A stretch of DNA of 64,000 bases from assembly GCA_002715505.1 (NCBI GenBank), contig PAZF01000017.1, positions 81,630 to 145,629 on the forward strand, written 5' to 3'. The DNA is from Candidatus Pelagibacterales bacterium. GTDB lineage: Bacteria; Pseudomonadota; Alphaproteobacteria; TMED109. Below are positions 8,631-18,548 of the stretch, piece after piece. A program made the translations under genes and the position numbers. Within the stretch, counting starts at the first letter, position 1. Every line of letters starts with the position of its first letter. Under the pieces are notes generated by a model, which had not been told where the DNA came from, searched no databases, and saw nothing but the letters and a program-made list of their open reading frames with translations.

Positions 8631-9712
8631 TTTATAATTTAGCTCTTAACTTTGCTAGTGAATATAGCTTTCTAAATATTTTTAAATATATAACTTTTAG
8701 AGCAGGGGCATCTTTTGCCACTTCAATGATTATTTGTTTCATAATAGGTCCGACTTTAATAAATATGCTTAGAAAAAAACAAAAAAAAGGACAGCCTATC
8801 AGAAAAGATGGTCCCCAATGGCAAATAGCTGCAAAAAAAGGAACTCCTACTATGGGTGGAACAATGATACTTTTTTCATTAATAGTTTCTACTTTATTGT
8901 GGACTGATATTTTTAATATTTTTATTTGGTTATTACTATTTATTACTTTAGGATTTGGTTTAATAGGCTTTTTAGATGATTATTTAAAGATAAATAGGTT
9001 CTCACACAAAGGATTGTCTGGGAAAATGAAGTTATTTTTTCAGGTATTATTTTCTTTTACATTTTCTTTTTTACTCTTTTATTTTACAAATCAGGATTAT
9101 TCTTACCTGACTATTCCAGTATTCAAGAATTTATTAATCAATGTAGGATATTTTTGGTTTATTTTCTCTATGCTAGTAATAGTTGGTTCTTCAAATGCTG
9201 TAAATCTAACTGATGGATTAGATGGGCTAGCAATTGTTCCAATAGTAATAGTAACAGCAACTCTTGCAATTATAAGCTACATTGTAGGTAATTCAATTTT
9301 TTCTGAGTATTTAAACCTTAGTTATATTAAAGGTATGGGAGAAATTAGCATATTTTGTTCTTCTTTAGTAGGAGCTGGTTTAGGGTTTCTTTGGTTTAAT
9401 GCTCCTCCTGCAAAAATATTTATGGGAGATACAGGTTCTTTAGCGGCAGGAGCTGCAATAGGAGCTATAAGCGTTATGACTAGGAATGAGTTTGTTTTGG
9501 CAATAGCAGGAGGCTTATTTGTGCTAGAAGCAATTTCAGTTATTGTTCAAGTGATATCTTTTAAGTTAACGGGTAAAAGAATTTTTAAAATGGCACCAAT
9601 TCATCATCATTTTGAGCAAAAGGGTTGGTCAGAGTCTACAATCGTGATTAGGTTTTGGATCATTTCTATAATATTAGCAATGACGAGCTTATTAACATTG
9701 AAAGTAAGATAA
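8627..9712 (+). CDS. mraY: Phospho-N-acetylmuramoyl-pentapeptide transferase MraY
   Basis: Polytopic membrane enzyme that transfers phospho-MurNAc-pentapeptide to undecaprenyl phosphate to make lipid I. Signature segments: KKGTPTMGG, GFLDDYLK (catalytic/Mg2+ aspartates), NAVNLTDGLDGLA, NAPPAKIFMGDTGSLA and PIHHHFEQKGW. About ten hydrophobic helices are visible in 361 residues, the normal length. The gene lies in the expected place between murF and murD. Confidence 0.98.
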   Translation: MIYNLALNFASEYSFLNIFKYITFRAGASFATSMIICFIIGPTLINMLRKKQKKGQPIRKDGPQWQIAAKKGTPTMGGTMILFSLIVSTLLWTDIFNIFIWLLLFITLGFGLIGFLDDYLKINRFSHKGLSGKMKLFFQVLFSFTFSFLLFYFTNQDYSYLTIPVFKNLLINVGYFWFIFSMLVIVGSSNAVNLTDGLDGLAIVPIVIVTATLAIISYIVGNSIFSEYLNLSYIKGMGEISIFCSSLVGAGLGFLWFNAPPAKIFMGDTGSLAAGAAIGAISVMTRNEFVLAIAGGLFVLEAISVIVQVISFKLTGKRIFKMAPIHHHFEQKGWSESTIVIRFWIISIILAMTSLLTLKVR

Positions 9713-9714
9713 TT

Positions 9715-11055
9715 ATGGAAGAGAAACTTAAAAATAAAAATATACTAATAATTGGATATGGCAATACAGGAAAATCATTAGGAGCATTTTTATGGAATAA
9801 AAAAAATAATATTTATTTTTGGGATGATAATCAAAATAAATTAGATAATTTAGATAAAGCTTTTTATAAATATAATGGTCAAAAAGTAAATTTATTTGAT
9901 TGCATTTATGCATCTCCTGGTATTAAAAAAGATCATAAGATTATAAAAAAAGCTATAAAAAGCAAGGTAAAAGTATCTAGTGATGTAGAACTTTTTTTAG
10001 ATAACGTAGCAGGTTTAAATTCTAAAAATCAATTGATAGCTATTACAGGTACTAATGGAAAGTCAACGATAGCTTTAATGATAGCTAAGGCACTAAAGGT
10101 TAAGCCATTAGCTAACTTTGGAAACCTAGTGTTAGAAAATTTTCCCAAAAAAAATGAAGTATTAGTTTTAGAATTATCTTCCTTTCAACTTGAATATTTA
10201 CATTTTATAAAGCCTAAAATATCGATAATAAGTAATATTAAAGAAGATCATATATCATATCATGGTAATTTTAAAAAATATTTTAGTTCCAAAACTAAAA
10301 TTAATAAATTTCAAGATAAGAATGACTTTTTAATATTAAATTATGATGACCTATATTTACGTAAGCACTTTAGAAAAAAGTCACAAAATAAATCAAAAAT
10401 AGTTTGGGTATCTTTAGAAAGAGAAGTTTCAAAAGGTATTTTTTTTAATAAGGATGTCTTGATTGATAATTTTTTTAGTAAATCTAATTATGTTATTAAA
10501 AAAAGCACTTTTTTGAAACAAAACCATAACAAATTAAATTTTGCAATTTCTTATGCTGCCTTAAAATGCCTAGGGCTAGATAGTAATAAAATTATTAAAT
10601 CACTTATTAAATTTTCAGGGCTTCCTCATAGAATGGAATATGTAGGATCTTTAAATAATATATATTTTTATAATGATTCTAAAGCAACTAATGTTTCTGC
10701 TACTTGTTCGGCTTTAGAAAGCTTTAAAAAAGTGTTTTTAATCGCTGGAGGATCAAAAAAGGATACAAGCTTTAATCCTTTAGCAAATTACTCAGATAAA
10801 GTATATGAGGCCTATTTAATTGGTGAAACCGCTAATGATATAAAAAAAGTATTAGGAAAATTTTGTAAAAGTTTTATTTGTGATGATTTAGAGGATGCTG
10901 TAAGGAGGTCTTACAGAAAAAGCTTTGTTTCAAAAAAAAACTATCCTATTCTTTTATCTCCTGCATGTGCTTCTTTTGATAAATATGAAAACTTTGAAAG
11001 TAGAGGCAAAGATTTTAAAAGAATTTTTAATAAAATTTCTAGCGGTAAGGCTTAG
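9715..11055 (+). CDS. murD: UDP-MurNAc-L-Ala:D-glutamate ligase MurD
   Basis: Cytoplasmic ligase for the second residue of the stem peptide. ATP-binding motif AITGTNGKST (about residues 108-117), then LELSSFQLEYL and FYNDSKATN. I place the start at ATG 9715 (446 residues), two bases after the mraY stop: the N-terminal Rossmann motif ILIIGYGNTGKS begins soon after it, while the longer reading from TTG 9655 would only translate the mraY 3' end in another frame. No strong Shine-Dalgarno is visible. The stop codon overlaps a possible GTG start of ftsW. Confidence 0.95.
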   Translation: MEEKLKNKNILIIGYGNTGKSLGAFLWNKKNNIYFWDDNQNKLDNLDKAFYKYNGQKVNLFDCIYASPGIKKDHKIIKKAIKSKVKVSSDVELFLDNVAGLNSKNQLIAITGTNGKSTIALMIAKALKVKPLANFGNLVLENFPKKNEVLVLELSSFQLEYLHFIKPKISIISNIKEDHISYHGNFKKYFSSKTKINKFQDKNDFLILNYDDLYLRKHFRKKSQNKSKIVWVSLEREVSKGIFFNKDVLIDNFFSKSNYVIKKSTFLKQNHNKLNFAISYAALKCLGLDSNKIIKSLIKFSGLPHRMEYVGSLNNIYFYNDSKATNVSATCSALESFKKVFLIAGGSKKDTSFNPLANYSDKVYEAYLIGETANDIKKVLGKFCKSFICDDLEDAVRRSYRKSFVSKKNYPILLSPACASFDKYENFESRGKDFKRIFNKISSGKA

Positions 11056-11057
11056 TG

Positions 11058-12179
11058 ATGGATAAAATTTCAATTTATAAACTATCGCATTCTTGGATAA
11101 AATCTATAGATGTACTGAACCTTTTTTTGATAGTATTACTTACTTTTTTAGGCCTTCTGTTTGTTACAACAGCTAGTCCTAGTGTAGCAAAATTAAAAGG
11201 ACTAGATGAGTTTTATTTTGTCAAAAAACATGGATTTTTTATGATCATATCCTTTGTTTTTTTACTATTTTTTTCTTTTTGCTCAAAAAAAGTAATAATT
11301 TATGGATCTTTTTTTTCTTCTACTGCTTTTACTATTTTAATGATAGTTTCATTAATTCAAAACTCTATTAATAATGGGGCTTCTAGATGGGTAAGTATTA
11401 TGGGATATTCTTTGCAACCATCAGAGCTCTTGAAACCTTTCTTGATTGTAATATTAGCCTATTTAATTTCCAGAAAAAAAAGAATTAAAATTAAATCTTT
11501 CTTTTTTGAGGGTAAAATTTTAGCATTAGGAATATTAATTTCTATTAGCGTAATCTTAATTAAACAACCTAACTATAGCATGGTTGCAATTTTATTTTTT
11601 GTGCTATTATTTCAGTTTTTTATATCAGGAATTAATATGAAATTAGTTTCATCAACTATTTTTGCTGGATTAATTTTTTCTGTATTTTCGTTTTATTCTT
11701 ATCCGCATGTCAAAAATAGAATAATTCATTATATATTCTCTGATAAGCCTAATTATCAAGTAGAAAAATCAATACAAGCTTATAAGAGTGGGGGACTTTT
11801 TGGAACTGGTCCTGGAGAAGGAAAAGTTAAAAAAAATATTCCTGATGCACATACAGACTTTATTTTTCCTGTTATAGCGGAAGAGTATGGAGCAATAGTT
11901 TGTATATTAATTATTTCTATGATTTTCATCATATTTTTTAGAGGATTGTATAGAGCTAGTAAAGCCGAAAATTTATTTTCTCTTCTTTCTAGCTCTGGAT
12001 TATTGGTGCTATTTCTAATACAAGCTTTAATAAATATTAGTGTTTCTCTGAAAATTTTACCAACTACTGGGGTAACTTTACCACTAATTTCATATGGTGG
12101 ATCTTCCTTGCTATCTACGGGGATAATAATGGGAATAATCCTGGCTTTAACAAGAAAAAAATTTGGAACTAATTTTTAA
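11058..12179 (+). CDS. ftsW: Septal peptidoglycan glycosyltransferase FtsW (SEDS family)
   Basis: SEDS family polymerase that builds glycan strands from lipid II and works with FtsI. The sequence has about ten hydrophobic helices, the conserved loop GGLFGTGPGEG followed by DAHTDFIFPVIAEEYG, and ISYGGSSLL near the C-terminus. Length is 373 residues from ATG 11058, which is preceded by TAAGG at about 11046-11050; a GTG at 11055 in the same frame is the alternative. The gene sits between murD and murG, as usual. Confidence 0.97.
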   Translation: MDKISIYKLSHSWIKSIDVLNLFLIVLLTFLGLLFVTTASPSVAKLKGLDEFYFVKKHGFFMIISFVFLLFFSFCSKKVIIYGSFFSSTAFTILMIVSLIQNSINNGASRWVSIMGYSLQPSELLKPFLIVILAYLISRKKRIKIKSFFFEGKILALGILISISVILIKQPNYSMVAILFFVLLFQFFISGINMKLVSSTIFAGLIFSVFSFYSYPHVKNRIIHYIFSDKPNYQVEKSIQAYKSGGLFGTGPGEGKVKKNIPDAHTDFIFPVIAEEYGAIVCILIISMIFIIFFRGLYRASKAENLFSLLSSSGLLVLFLIQALINISVSLKILPTTGVTLPLISYGGSSLLSTGIIMGIILALTRKKFGTNF

Positions 12180-12181
12180 AA

Positions 12182-13273
12182 ATGAAAAAAAATATAAATA
12201 ATAAAAATATTGTAATAGTAACAGGAGGAACTGGTGGACATATAAATCCAGCTGTTACGGTAGGTCAATATTTTATTCAAAAACTTTTGAGTGTAAATTT
12301 TATTACTGATAAAAGAGGCTTAGTCGATAGTAATTTATCAAAGTTTAATCCAACTTTAATAAATGTAAAAGGTTTCGCCGGAAAAAATCTTTTACAAAAA
12401 GTTATTTCCATTTTACTAATTGTATTTTCCATCTTAAAATCTTTAATTTTTTTAATTAATAAAAAGACTGATTTAGTTTTAGGATTTGGCTCATATGTTC
12501 AGGTTCCTGTTATATTGGCAGCAAAAATTCTGAACATTAAAATTATACTTCATGAAGCTAATATGGTTTTAGGGAATGCTAATAAATATCTTTGGAAGTT
12601 TGCAAGAATAAGATCCTCAGCTTTTAATATCATTAATTCATCCAAAAATTTTCATATTGTAGGAATGCCTGTAAGGAAGCAGGTGCAAGACTTGTTTAAA
12701 AGAAAATATGAACCTCATAAAAAAAATAAAAAAATAAATTTATTAATATTAGGAGGAAGTTTAGGTGCTTCAATCTTGTCAAGAAATCTAAGTAATCAAA
12801 TTTGTTTGCTTCCTAAAAATCTTAAAAATAGACTTCATATTGTCCATCAGGCTAAAACAGAGGATATAAAATATATTAAAAATAATTATAGAGAAAATAA
12901 TATTAGTTATGAAGTAGAGGCATATTTCATTGGTATTCATAAGAAATTTAAAAACACCACATTGGTTATATGTAGAGCAGGAGCATCTACCATGGCAGAA
13001 AATTTAACGGCCGGTTTACCTGCTATTTACATTCCTCTATCTAATTCAATAGATAACCATCAAAAATACAATGCAGAAATGATTAAAAACAACAATGCAG
13101 GATATATGATTTTAGAAGAAGAGCTTTTACATAAAAAGTTTGTAAGTCTTATATTGAAATTACTAAAGTCTGATAAATTATTAAAAAAAATTTCTAAAAA
13201 TTGTAAAAAAATATCTAATCCTCATGCTACGGAAAATTTATATGAGCTGACTGCTGGAGTTTTAAATGAATAG
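12182..13273 (+). CDS. murG: Lipid II synthase MurG (GlcNAc transferase)
   Basis: Peripheral membrane GT-B glycosyltransferase that adds GlcNAc to lipid I. Motifs: VTGGTGGHINPAV (G-loop 1, about residues 14-26), GFGSYVQVPV, LHEANMVLGNANKYL (lipid I contact region), LILGGSLGAS (G-loop 2) and ICRAGASTMAEN (UDP-GlcNAc binding). Length is 363 residues. The start is two bases after the ftsW stop, and the gene overlaps murC by 8 nt. Confidence 0.97.
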   Translation: MKKNINNKNIVIVTGGTGGHINPAVTVGQYFIQKLLSVNFITDKRGLVDSNLSKFNPTLINVKGFAGKNLLQKVISILLIVFSILKSLIFLINKKTDLVLGFGSYVQVPVILAAKILNIKIILHEANMVLGNANKYLWKFARIRSSAFNIINSSKNFHIVGMPVRKQVQDLFKRKYEPHKKNKKINLLILGGSLGASILSRNLSNQICLLPKNLKNRLHIVHQAKTEDIKYIKNNYRENNISYEVEAYFIGIHKKFKNTTLVICRAGASTMAENLTAGLPAIYIPLSNSIDNHQKYNAEMIKNNNAGYMILEEELLHKKFVSLILKLLKSDKLLKKISKNCKKISNPHATENLYELTAGVLNE

Positions 13274-14675
13274 TTTCGATAAAAAGTTTGGACTTCTACA
13301 TTTTATAGGAATAGGTGGGATAGGTATGAGTGGTATAGCTGAGGTTTTATTTAATTTAGGATATAAAGTTTCAGGAAGTGATTTAGTAGAAAATCAAAAT
13401 GTTATAAGACTTAAGAGCTTAGGCGTTAATGTCCGCATAGGACATGAAAAAGAAAATGTTGATGAAGCTGCAATGGTTGTAGTTTCATCTGCTATTGACC
13501 CTGAAAACGAAGAAGTTGTTGAAGCTAAAAAACAGAGAATTCCAATAGTAAAAAGAGCAGAAATGCTTGCTGAATTAATGCGATTTAAAAAAAGTATATC
13601 AGTAGCGGGTACTCATGGAAAAACTACTACTACTTCTTTAATGGCAACAATCCTAGAAAGTGCAGATTTAGATCCGACGGTTATTAATGGAGGAATTATA
13701 AATTCTTATAAAAGTAATGCAAAGATTGGTTCGAGTGACTGGATGGTTGTTGAGGCAGATGAGTCTGACGGCAGCTTCATAAAGTTACCATCAACAAATA
13801 TTATAGTAACAAATATAGATGCAGAACATCTAGACTATTATGGAAATTTCAGAGCATTAAAAGATGCATTTAAGCAATTTATAAATAATATTCCATTTTA
13901 TGGAATGGCAATAGTTTGCCTGGATAACCCTACAATACAAAGCATTTTATCAGAAATAGAAGATAAAAGAATAATTACTTATGGAATTAGTCCGCAGGCA
14001 GACTATAAGGCTCAAAATATAAAAAGTGTCAATGGTAGAACTAGTTTTACTTTAGAAATAAGCCCAAAAGTCCATTCTCCAACAAAAAGTGTAAATGGAC
14101 TTATTTCTAATATTCCTGGGATACATAACGTTCAAAATGTTCTCGCTGTATGTGCTATGGCTATAGAGATGGGTATTAAAATAGAAATAATAAAAACAGC
14201 ACTTGAAGGCTTTGAAGGGGTCAACAGAAGGTTTTCATTATTATCTAGTTATAGAGGAATTAAGGTTTATGATGATTATGGACATCACCCTGTAGAAATT
14301 AGAGCAACCTTATCTGCAGCTAGAGAGGTATCTAAAAATAAGGTAGTAGCTATAGTACAACCACACAGATACTCAAGATTAAAAATGCTATTTGCTGATT
14401 TTACTACAGCGTTTAATGATGCAGACACTGTATTTGTTACAAATATTTTTTCAGCAGGAGAAAAAGAAGATAAGGAGCTCACTACAGAAAACCTAATTTC
14501 AGCATTAGTAGCGTCTGGCCATAAGGACGTTAGAAAATACGAAGACTTAAAACAACTGAAGACTTTTTTAGAAGAGCACTTGAAAGAGGGAGATGTAATA
14601 ATTTTCTTGGGAGCAGGAAATATAACTCAATATGCTAAAAACTTTTCAGACCTTTTAGGGAAAGAGGGAAAGTAA
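13266..14675 (+). CDS. murC: UDP-N-acetylmuramate:L-alanine ligase MurC
   Basis: First ligase of the stem peptide. N-terminal FIGIGGIGMSGIAEVL Rossmann motif, VAGTHGKTTTTS P-loop (about residues 113-124), VVEADESDGSF and DDYGHHPVEI are all characteristic of MurC. Length is 469 residues, typical. Its composition is slightly less AT-rich than its neighbours by eye. It starts inside murG (8 nt) and ends in a TAATG overlap with murB. Confidence 0.98.
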   Translation: MNSFDKKFGLLHFIGIGGIGMSGIAEVLFNLGYKVSGSDLVENQNVIRLKSLGVNVRIGHEKENVDEAAMVVVSSAIDPENEEVVEAKKQRIPIVKRAEMLAELMRFKKSISVAGTHGKTTTTSLMATILESADLDPTVINGGIINSYKSNAKIGSSDWMVVEADESDGSFIKLPSTNIIVTNIDAEHLDYYGNFRALKDAFKQFINNIPFYGMAIVCLDNPTIQSILSEIEDKRIITYGISPQADYKAQNIKSVNGRTSFTLEISPKVHSPTKSVNGLISNIPGIHNVQNVLAVCAMAIEMGIKIEIIKTALEGFEGVNRRFSLLSSYRGIKVYDDYGHHPVEIRATLSAAREVSKNKVVAIVQPHRYSRLKMLFADFTTAFNDADTVFVTNIFSAGEKEDKELTTENLISALVASGHKDVRKYEDLKQLKTFLEEHLKEGDVIIFLGAGNITQYAKNFSDLLGKEGK

Positions 14676-15616
14676 TGGACGAGTATAATAAAAAACTAAA
14701 TAAAAATAAAATCCCTAAATCAAAAGGAGTAATTAAAAGAGATTTTAAACTATCAAATTTTACCTGGTTCAAAGTAGGAGGAAAAGCTGAGGTATATTTT
14801 CTTCCAAAAAATATAAATGACTTAGTTAATTTTTTAAAAAGCTTAGACAAAAAAATCCCTCTTAAAATTTTAGGTGCAGGATCAAATACATTAATAAGAG
14901 ATGGTGGAATAGGAGGCGTAACACTTAGATTGTCAAAAAACTTTTCAGAAATTAAATATCTAAATAACGAAAAAATCTCTGTGGGAGCTGGTTTGAATTG
15001 TACTAAGTTAGCAAGAAATTGTGCCTCAAAAAATTTACAAGGTTTTGAGTTTTTTACTGGAATACCAGGTACTGTTGGAGGAGCTATTAAAATGAATGCA
15101 GGGGCATATGGGCATGAGACATCTGACTTTTTAGAAAAAGTTACAACAGTTAATAGAGTAGGAGAAATAAAAAAATATCTTAGAAAAGATATTAAAATGT
15201 CTTACAGAAAATCATCATTAAAGAAAGATGAAATAATAATAGAAGCATTATTTAAGGGTAAAAAAGGAAATAGTGCAATTATTAAGGAGAAAATTACAAA
15301 ATTAAGTGAGAAGAGGAAAAAAACTCAACCTATAAGTTTGAAGACGAGTGGATCCACTTTCAAGAACCCATTTAAACTTAAAGCTTGGAAGTTAATAAAA
15401 GATAGTGGCTGTTCTAATCTTAAAAAAGGAGGGGCACAAGTATCATCATTACATTCAAATTTTATAGTAAACCATGGAATAGCAAATGCCAAAGATGTAG
15501 AGGATCTTGGAAATATGATTATCAATAAGGTTAAAAAAAAGTTTGGTATTAAACTCGATTGGGAAATTAAGATTATTGGAAGTAAGCAAAAATATAGGAA
15601 ATATTTTAATGAATAA
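14675..15616 (+). CDS. murB: UDP-N-acetylenolpyruvoylglucosamine reductase MurB
   Basis: FAD- and NADPH-dependent reductase that makes UDP-MurNAc. FAD-binding motifs: WFKVGGKAEVYF and LGAGSNTLIRDGG; substrate region FFTGIPGTVGGAIKMNAGAYG; SGSTFKNP carries the catalytic serine and WEIKIIG the C-terminal glutamate. SYRKSS and the 313-residue length fit the shorter, type II MurB. The ATG overlaps the murC stop by one base and follows AGAGGGAAAG. The final 8 nt overlap ddl. Confidence 0.97.
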   Translation: MDEYNKKLNKNKIPKSKGVIKRDFKLSNFTWFKVGGKAEVYFLPKNINDLVNFLKSLDKKIPLKILGAGSNTLIRDGGIGGVTLRLSKNFSEIKYLNNEKISVGAGLNCTKLARNCASKNLQGFEFFTGIPGTVGGAIKMNAGAYGHETSDFLEKVTTVNRVGEIKKYLRKDIKMSYRKSSLKKDEIIIEALFKGKKGNSAIIKEKITKLSEKRKKTQPISLKTSGSTFKNPFKLKAWKLIKDSGCSNLKKGGAQVSSLHSNFIVNHGIANAKDVEDLGNMIINKVKKKFGIKLDWEIKIIGSKQKYRKYFNE

Positions 15617-16529
15617 AAATAAAACTATAGCTGTATTAAGAGGTGGTTTGTCTTCTGAACAAGAGGTATCAAATAAAAGTGCAGCATACGTATTAAAAGC
15701 ATTAAAAGCTCTAGGATATAATGCTTTGGATGTGAAAGTTGATGAAAATTTTTTATCTTGGGCATTAGAAAATAAAAATTGCATAGATGTTTTTTTTAAT
15801 GCACTTCATGGCAGGTGGGGAGAAGATGGAAAAATTCAAGGTATTTTAGAATTTTTAAGAATTCCCTATACTCATTCGGGCGTTACTGCTTCCGCTCTGG
15901 GAATGGATAAGGAATTATCTAAAAAAATATTTGAAAATGCTGGAATAACAGTTCCTAAAGGGAAGGTTGTCAGCAAAAGAGAGGTTTTACGAAAAGATTT
16001 TTTCAAAAGACCTTTTGTCATTAAGCCAATTTCAGAGGGTTCTAGTGTTGGAGTAAACATAGTTAGGAAAAATACTTTGATTAAAAATATATTAAAAAAA
16101 ACTAATGAAAAATTCTTCTTAATTGAAGAATATATTGATGGAATTGATTGTACAGTGGCACTAATGAATGGAAAAGTGTTGGGCTTATTAGAAATTATAC
16201 CAAGTGAAAGTTTTTATAATTACTCTGCAAAATATAAAAATAAGGAAACTATTTATAGATACCCAAAAAAAATAGATCCTAAAGTTATTAAAAAAATTTT
16301 TAAATTTGCAAAACTAGCTAATAAAGTAATTAAATCGACTAGTATAACGAGAGTAGATTTTAGGGTAAACAATCAAAAAGAAGAAAATGGTATTTATGTT
16401 TTAGAAATTAATACGCAGCCAGGTTTAACTAGGTCCTCATTAGTACCAAAAATAGCAAAGCAATCAGGGGTTTCTTTCGAAAATTTAATAGATTGGATAG
16501 TAAAAGATGCAAAAAATAATAAAATTTGA
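15609..16529 (+). CDS. ddl: D-alanine--D-alanine ligase
   Basis: ATP-grasp enzyme making D-Ala-D-Ala for MurF. Motifs: RGGLSSEQEVS, NALHGRWGEDGKIQG, FVIKPISEGSSVGV and LEINTQPGLT. The start chosen is ATG 15609 (306 residues), preceded by AGGAAA at 15596-15601; upstream in-frame sequence lies inside murB and is not conserved in character. The 3' end overlaps ftsQ by 23 nt. Confidence 0.96.
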   Translation: MNKNKTIAVLRGGLSSEQEVSNKSAAYVLKALKALGYNALDVKVDENFLSWALENKNCIDVFFNALHGRWGEDGKIQGILEFLRIPYTHSGVTASALGMDKELSKKIFENAGITVPKGKVVSKREVLRKDFFKRPFVIKPISEGSSVGVNIVRKNTLIKNILKKTNEKFFLIEEYIDGIDCTVALMNGKVLGLLEIIPSESFYNYSAKYKNKETIYRYPKKIDPKVIKKIFKFAKLANKVIKSTSITRVDFRVNNQKEENGIYVLEINTQPGLTRSSLVPKIAKQSGVSFENLIDWIVKDAKNNKI

Positions 16530-17289
16530 GAATAGTTTAAGATCTAAGAGAGGAAAATTAAAGGTTAGTATAGCTTTTTTATTATTATTTTTAGTTATTC
16601 TCTATTTTCAAAGTAAATTCATTGGATTATATGTAGATTCTTTTCTAAAAGACTTAGGTTTTTCATTAACAGAAGTAAGTATCAATGGCGTTAGATCTTT
16701 AAAAGAAAATGATATAAAAAAACATATACAATATAGAAATTGTTCTAATTTATTTTGTATAGATTTAGCTTCTACTAAAAAATCTTTAGAAAAATTAGAT
16801 TTAGTAAAAACTGCGCATATTAAATTAGTATTGCCTTCTAAACTAAAAATAAAAATATTAGAAGAGCAACCAAGATTTATAATAGATAATGGAAATGATA
16901 TATTTTTACTTAATTCTGATGGAAAAAAAATAGCAAGTTTTAATCATAATACAGAAAAATACAAAAACTTAGTATTATTGCATGGAGATAATGTTAGAAA
17001 AAATATAAAGAACCTTAAAGTTATATTAGAACAATCACCTGACCTTGCAAAAAAAATAACTAGCGCAAGATTTATTTCTAATAGACGCTGGTCTTTAGTT
17101 GTCTCTTCCCTAACAGTTTTAGATTTACCTGAAAAAAGCCCTGAAAAAGCATTTAAAAAGTTAGACCTTATGAATAAAAGATATGGCTTATTATCTGATA
17201 ATTTAAAAAAAATAGATTTAAGAGTAAAAAATAGAATGATAATTAAATTTTACATTCAAAATAATAATAATAATGAGAGCAAAGTATGA
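16507..17289 (+). CDS. ftsQ: Cell division protein FtsQ
   Basis: Bitopic divisome protein that links FtsL/FtsB to the septal synthases. A membrane helix at about residues 20-38 is followed by a POTRA domain (LTEVSINGVRSLKENDIKKH, about 53-72, then VKTAHIKLVLPSKLKIKI) and the FtsQ beta domain. Length is 260 residues. The start ATG lies 23 nt inside ddl. The last 4 nt overlap ftsA. Sequence similarity in this family is low, so position and POTRA layout are the main support. Confidence 0.92.
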   Translation: MQKIIKFENSLRSKRGKLKVSIAFLLLFLVILYFQSKFIGLYVDSFLKDLGFSLTEVSINGVRSLKENDIKKHIQYRNCSNLFCIDLASTKKSLEKLDLVKTAHIKLVLPSKLKIKILEEQPRFIIDNGNDIFLLNSDGKKIASFNHNTEKYKNLVLLHGDNVRKNIKNLKVILEQSPDLAKKITSARFISNRRWSLVVSSLTVLDLPEKSPEKAFKKLDLMNKRYGLLSDNLKKIDLRVKNRMIIKFYIQNNNNNESKV

Positions 17290-18530
17290 GTAGTGCATCA
17301 AAATACTTGGCATCTCTTGACATTGGTTCTAGTAAAATATGTTGTATTATAGCAACTAAAGATAAGAACGAGATTGTAGAAGTAGTAGGCATAGGATACA
17401 ACGAAGCAAAAGGTGTTAATAATGGTATTATTAGTGATTTTAGCTTAGCAACAAAGAGTATTTCTAATTGTATATCTGAAGCAGAAAGGCAGGCTAATAT
17501 TAAAATAGATAAAATAAATATTTCTGCTTCATCTAAAATTGTTACTACAAGATTATTTAAAAAAAATGTCAATATACTTGATGAGAGAATAGAAGAAGAA
17601 AATATCAATGAAACCTTGAATTTAATAATGAAAGATACTTACTTTGAAGGAAAACAAACCTTACATGCGGCTCCCATAAGTTATACAATAGATGGTGCTA
17701 ATGGAATTAAAAACCCTATCGGCATGTACGGGTCTTATTTGGAAATAGACTTTGTTATATCTACTATGGGAGTGAATCATTATAGAAATTATATTGAGTG
17801 TGTAACTAAATGTAATATAGATATCGATCAAGTTATATTTTCAGGTCTTGCATCTGGGGTAGCAGTATTAAATGAAAATGAAATATCTTTAGGATCAGTT
17901 GTATTAGATTTAGGAGCTACCACCACATCATTATCAATTTTTTCCAATGGTAATTTATTGTTTTCAGAAGTAATAAATTTTGGAGGTAGTAATATTACAG
18001 AAGCCATCGCAAGATATTTTGGTATTAGCTTTAGCGAAGCAGAAAAAATAAAAATTATGCATGCCTCTGCAATAGAGCATAGTTCCGATAATAATATTTC
18101 ATTTGAGGTTCCTTCTATAAATTTTGATAATAACGAAAAATTTGTTCAATTAAGTAAAAAAGATTTACACAAAATTATTAAACCTTATGTAGAAAATATA
18201 ATGAAATGGACAAAATTAGTTATTAATAAATCAGGTTATGATAAAACAATAAGTAATCAATTAGTCCTAACTGGTGGAGGATCGCAACTAGATGGACTGT
18301 CAATACTAATCAAAAATTATCTGAACTTTAATTCAAGAATAGGTTTTCCAAAAGAATTTAAGATTAATTTGGAGAATACTTTGAATCCTTGCCATTCCGT
18401 AGCTCTAGGAATAGTTCAAAGTATATTTAAGGTCAAAGAACAAGAAAAAAAGCAAGATTTTAATATTCTTATGACAAAGAAAAACAAGTTTTCTTTTTTA
18501 AGAAATTGGATGAGTGAAAAATTTTATTAA
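17286..18530 (+). CDS. ftsA: Cell division protein FtsA
   Basis: Actin-like ATPase that tethers FtsZ to the membrane. SLDIGSSKICCIIA is the phosphate-1 motif (about residues 10-23); VVLDLGATTTSLSIF is phosphate-2 and LVLTGGGSQLDGL the adenosine motif. The C-terminal segment FLRNWMSEKFY is amphipathic and fits the membrane-targeting helix. Length is 414 residues. It overlaps ftsQ by 4 nt and is followed by an 18-bp gap that carries the ftsZ ribosome-binding site. Confidence 0.97.
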   Translation: MSSASKYLASLDIGSSKICCIIATKDKNEIVEVVGIGYNEAKGVNNGIISDFSLATKSISNCISEAERQANIKIDKINISASSKIVTTRLFKKNVNILDERIEEENINETLNLIMKDTYFEGKQTLHAAPISYTIDGANGIKNPIGMYGSYLEIDFVISTMGVNHYRNYIECVTKCNIDIDQVIFSGLASGVAVLNENEISLGSVVLDLGATTTSLSIFSNGNLLFSEVINFGGSNITEAIARYFGISFSEAEKIKIMHASAIEHSSDNNISFEVPSINFDNNEKFVQLSKKDLHKIIKPYVENIMKWTKLVINKSGYDKTISNQLVLTGGGSQLDGLSILIKNYLNFNSRIGFPKEFKINLENTLNPCHSVALGIVQSIFKVKEQEKKQDFNILMTKKNKFSFLRNWMSEKFY

Positions 18531-18535
18531 CTATT

Positions 18536-18544
18536 AAAGGAGGT
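18536..18544 (+). promoter_or_regulatory. Strong ribosome-binding site of ftsZ
   Basis: AAAGGAGGT at 18536-18544 is a full match to the 16S anti-Shine-Dalgarno sequence and ends 4 nt before the ftsZ ATG. It is the strongest such site I noticed in the dcw cluster, where most genes rely on overlaps with the preceding gene. This fits the need for FtsZ in excess over its partners. Confidence 0.8.
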
Positions 18545-18548
18545 CATT

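Noticed and set aside
17243..17608. 121-codon minus-strand open frame over ftsQ/ftsA
   Set aside because: Shadow of ftsA, which has intact actin-fold motifs; no ribosome-binding site and no family resemblance.
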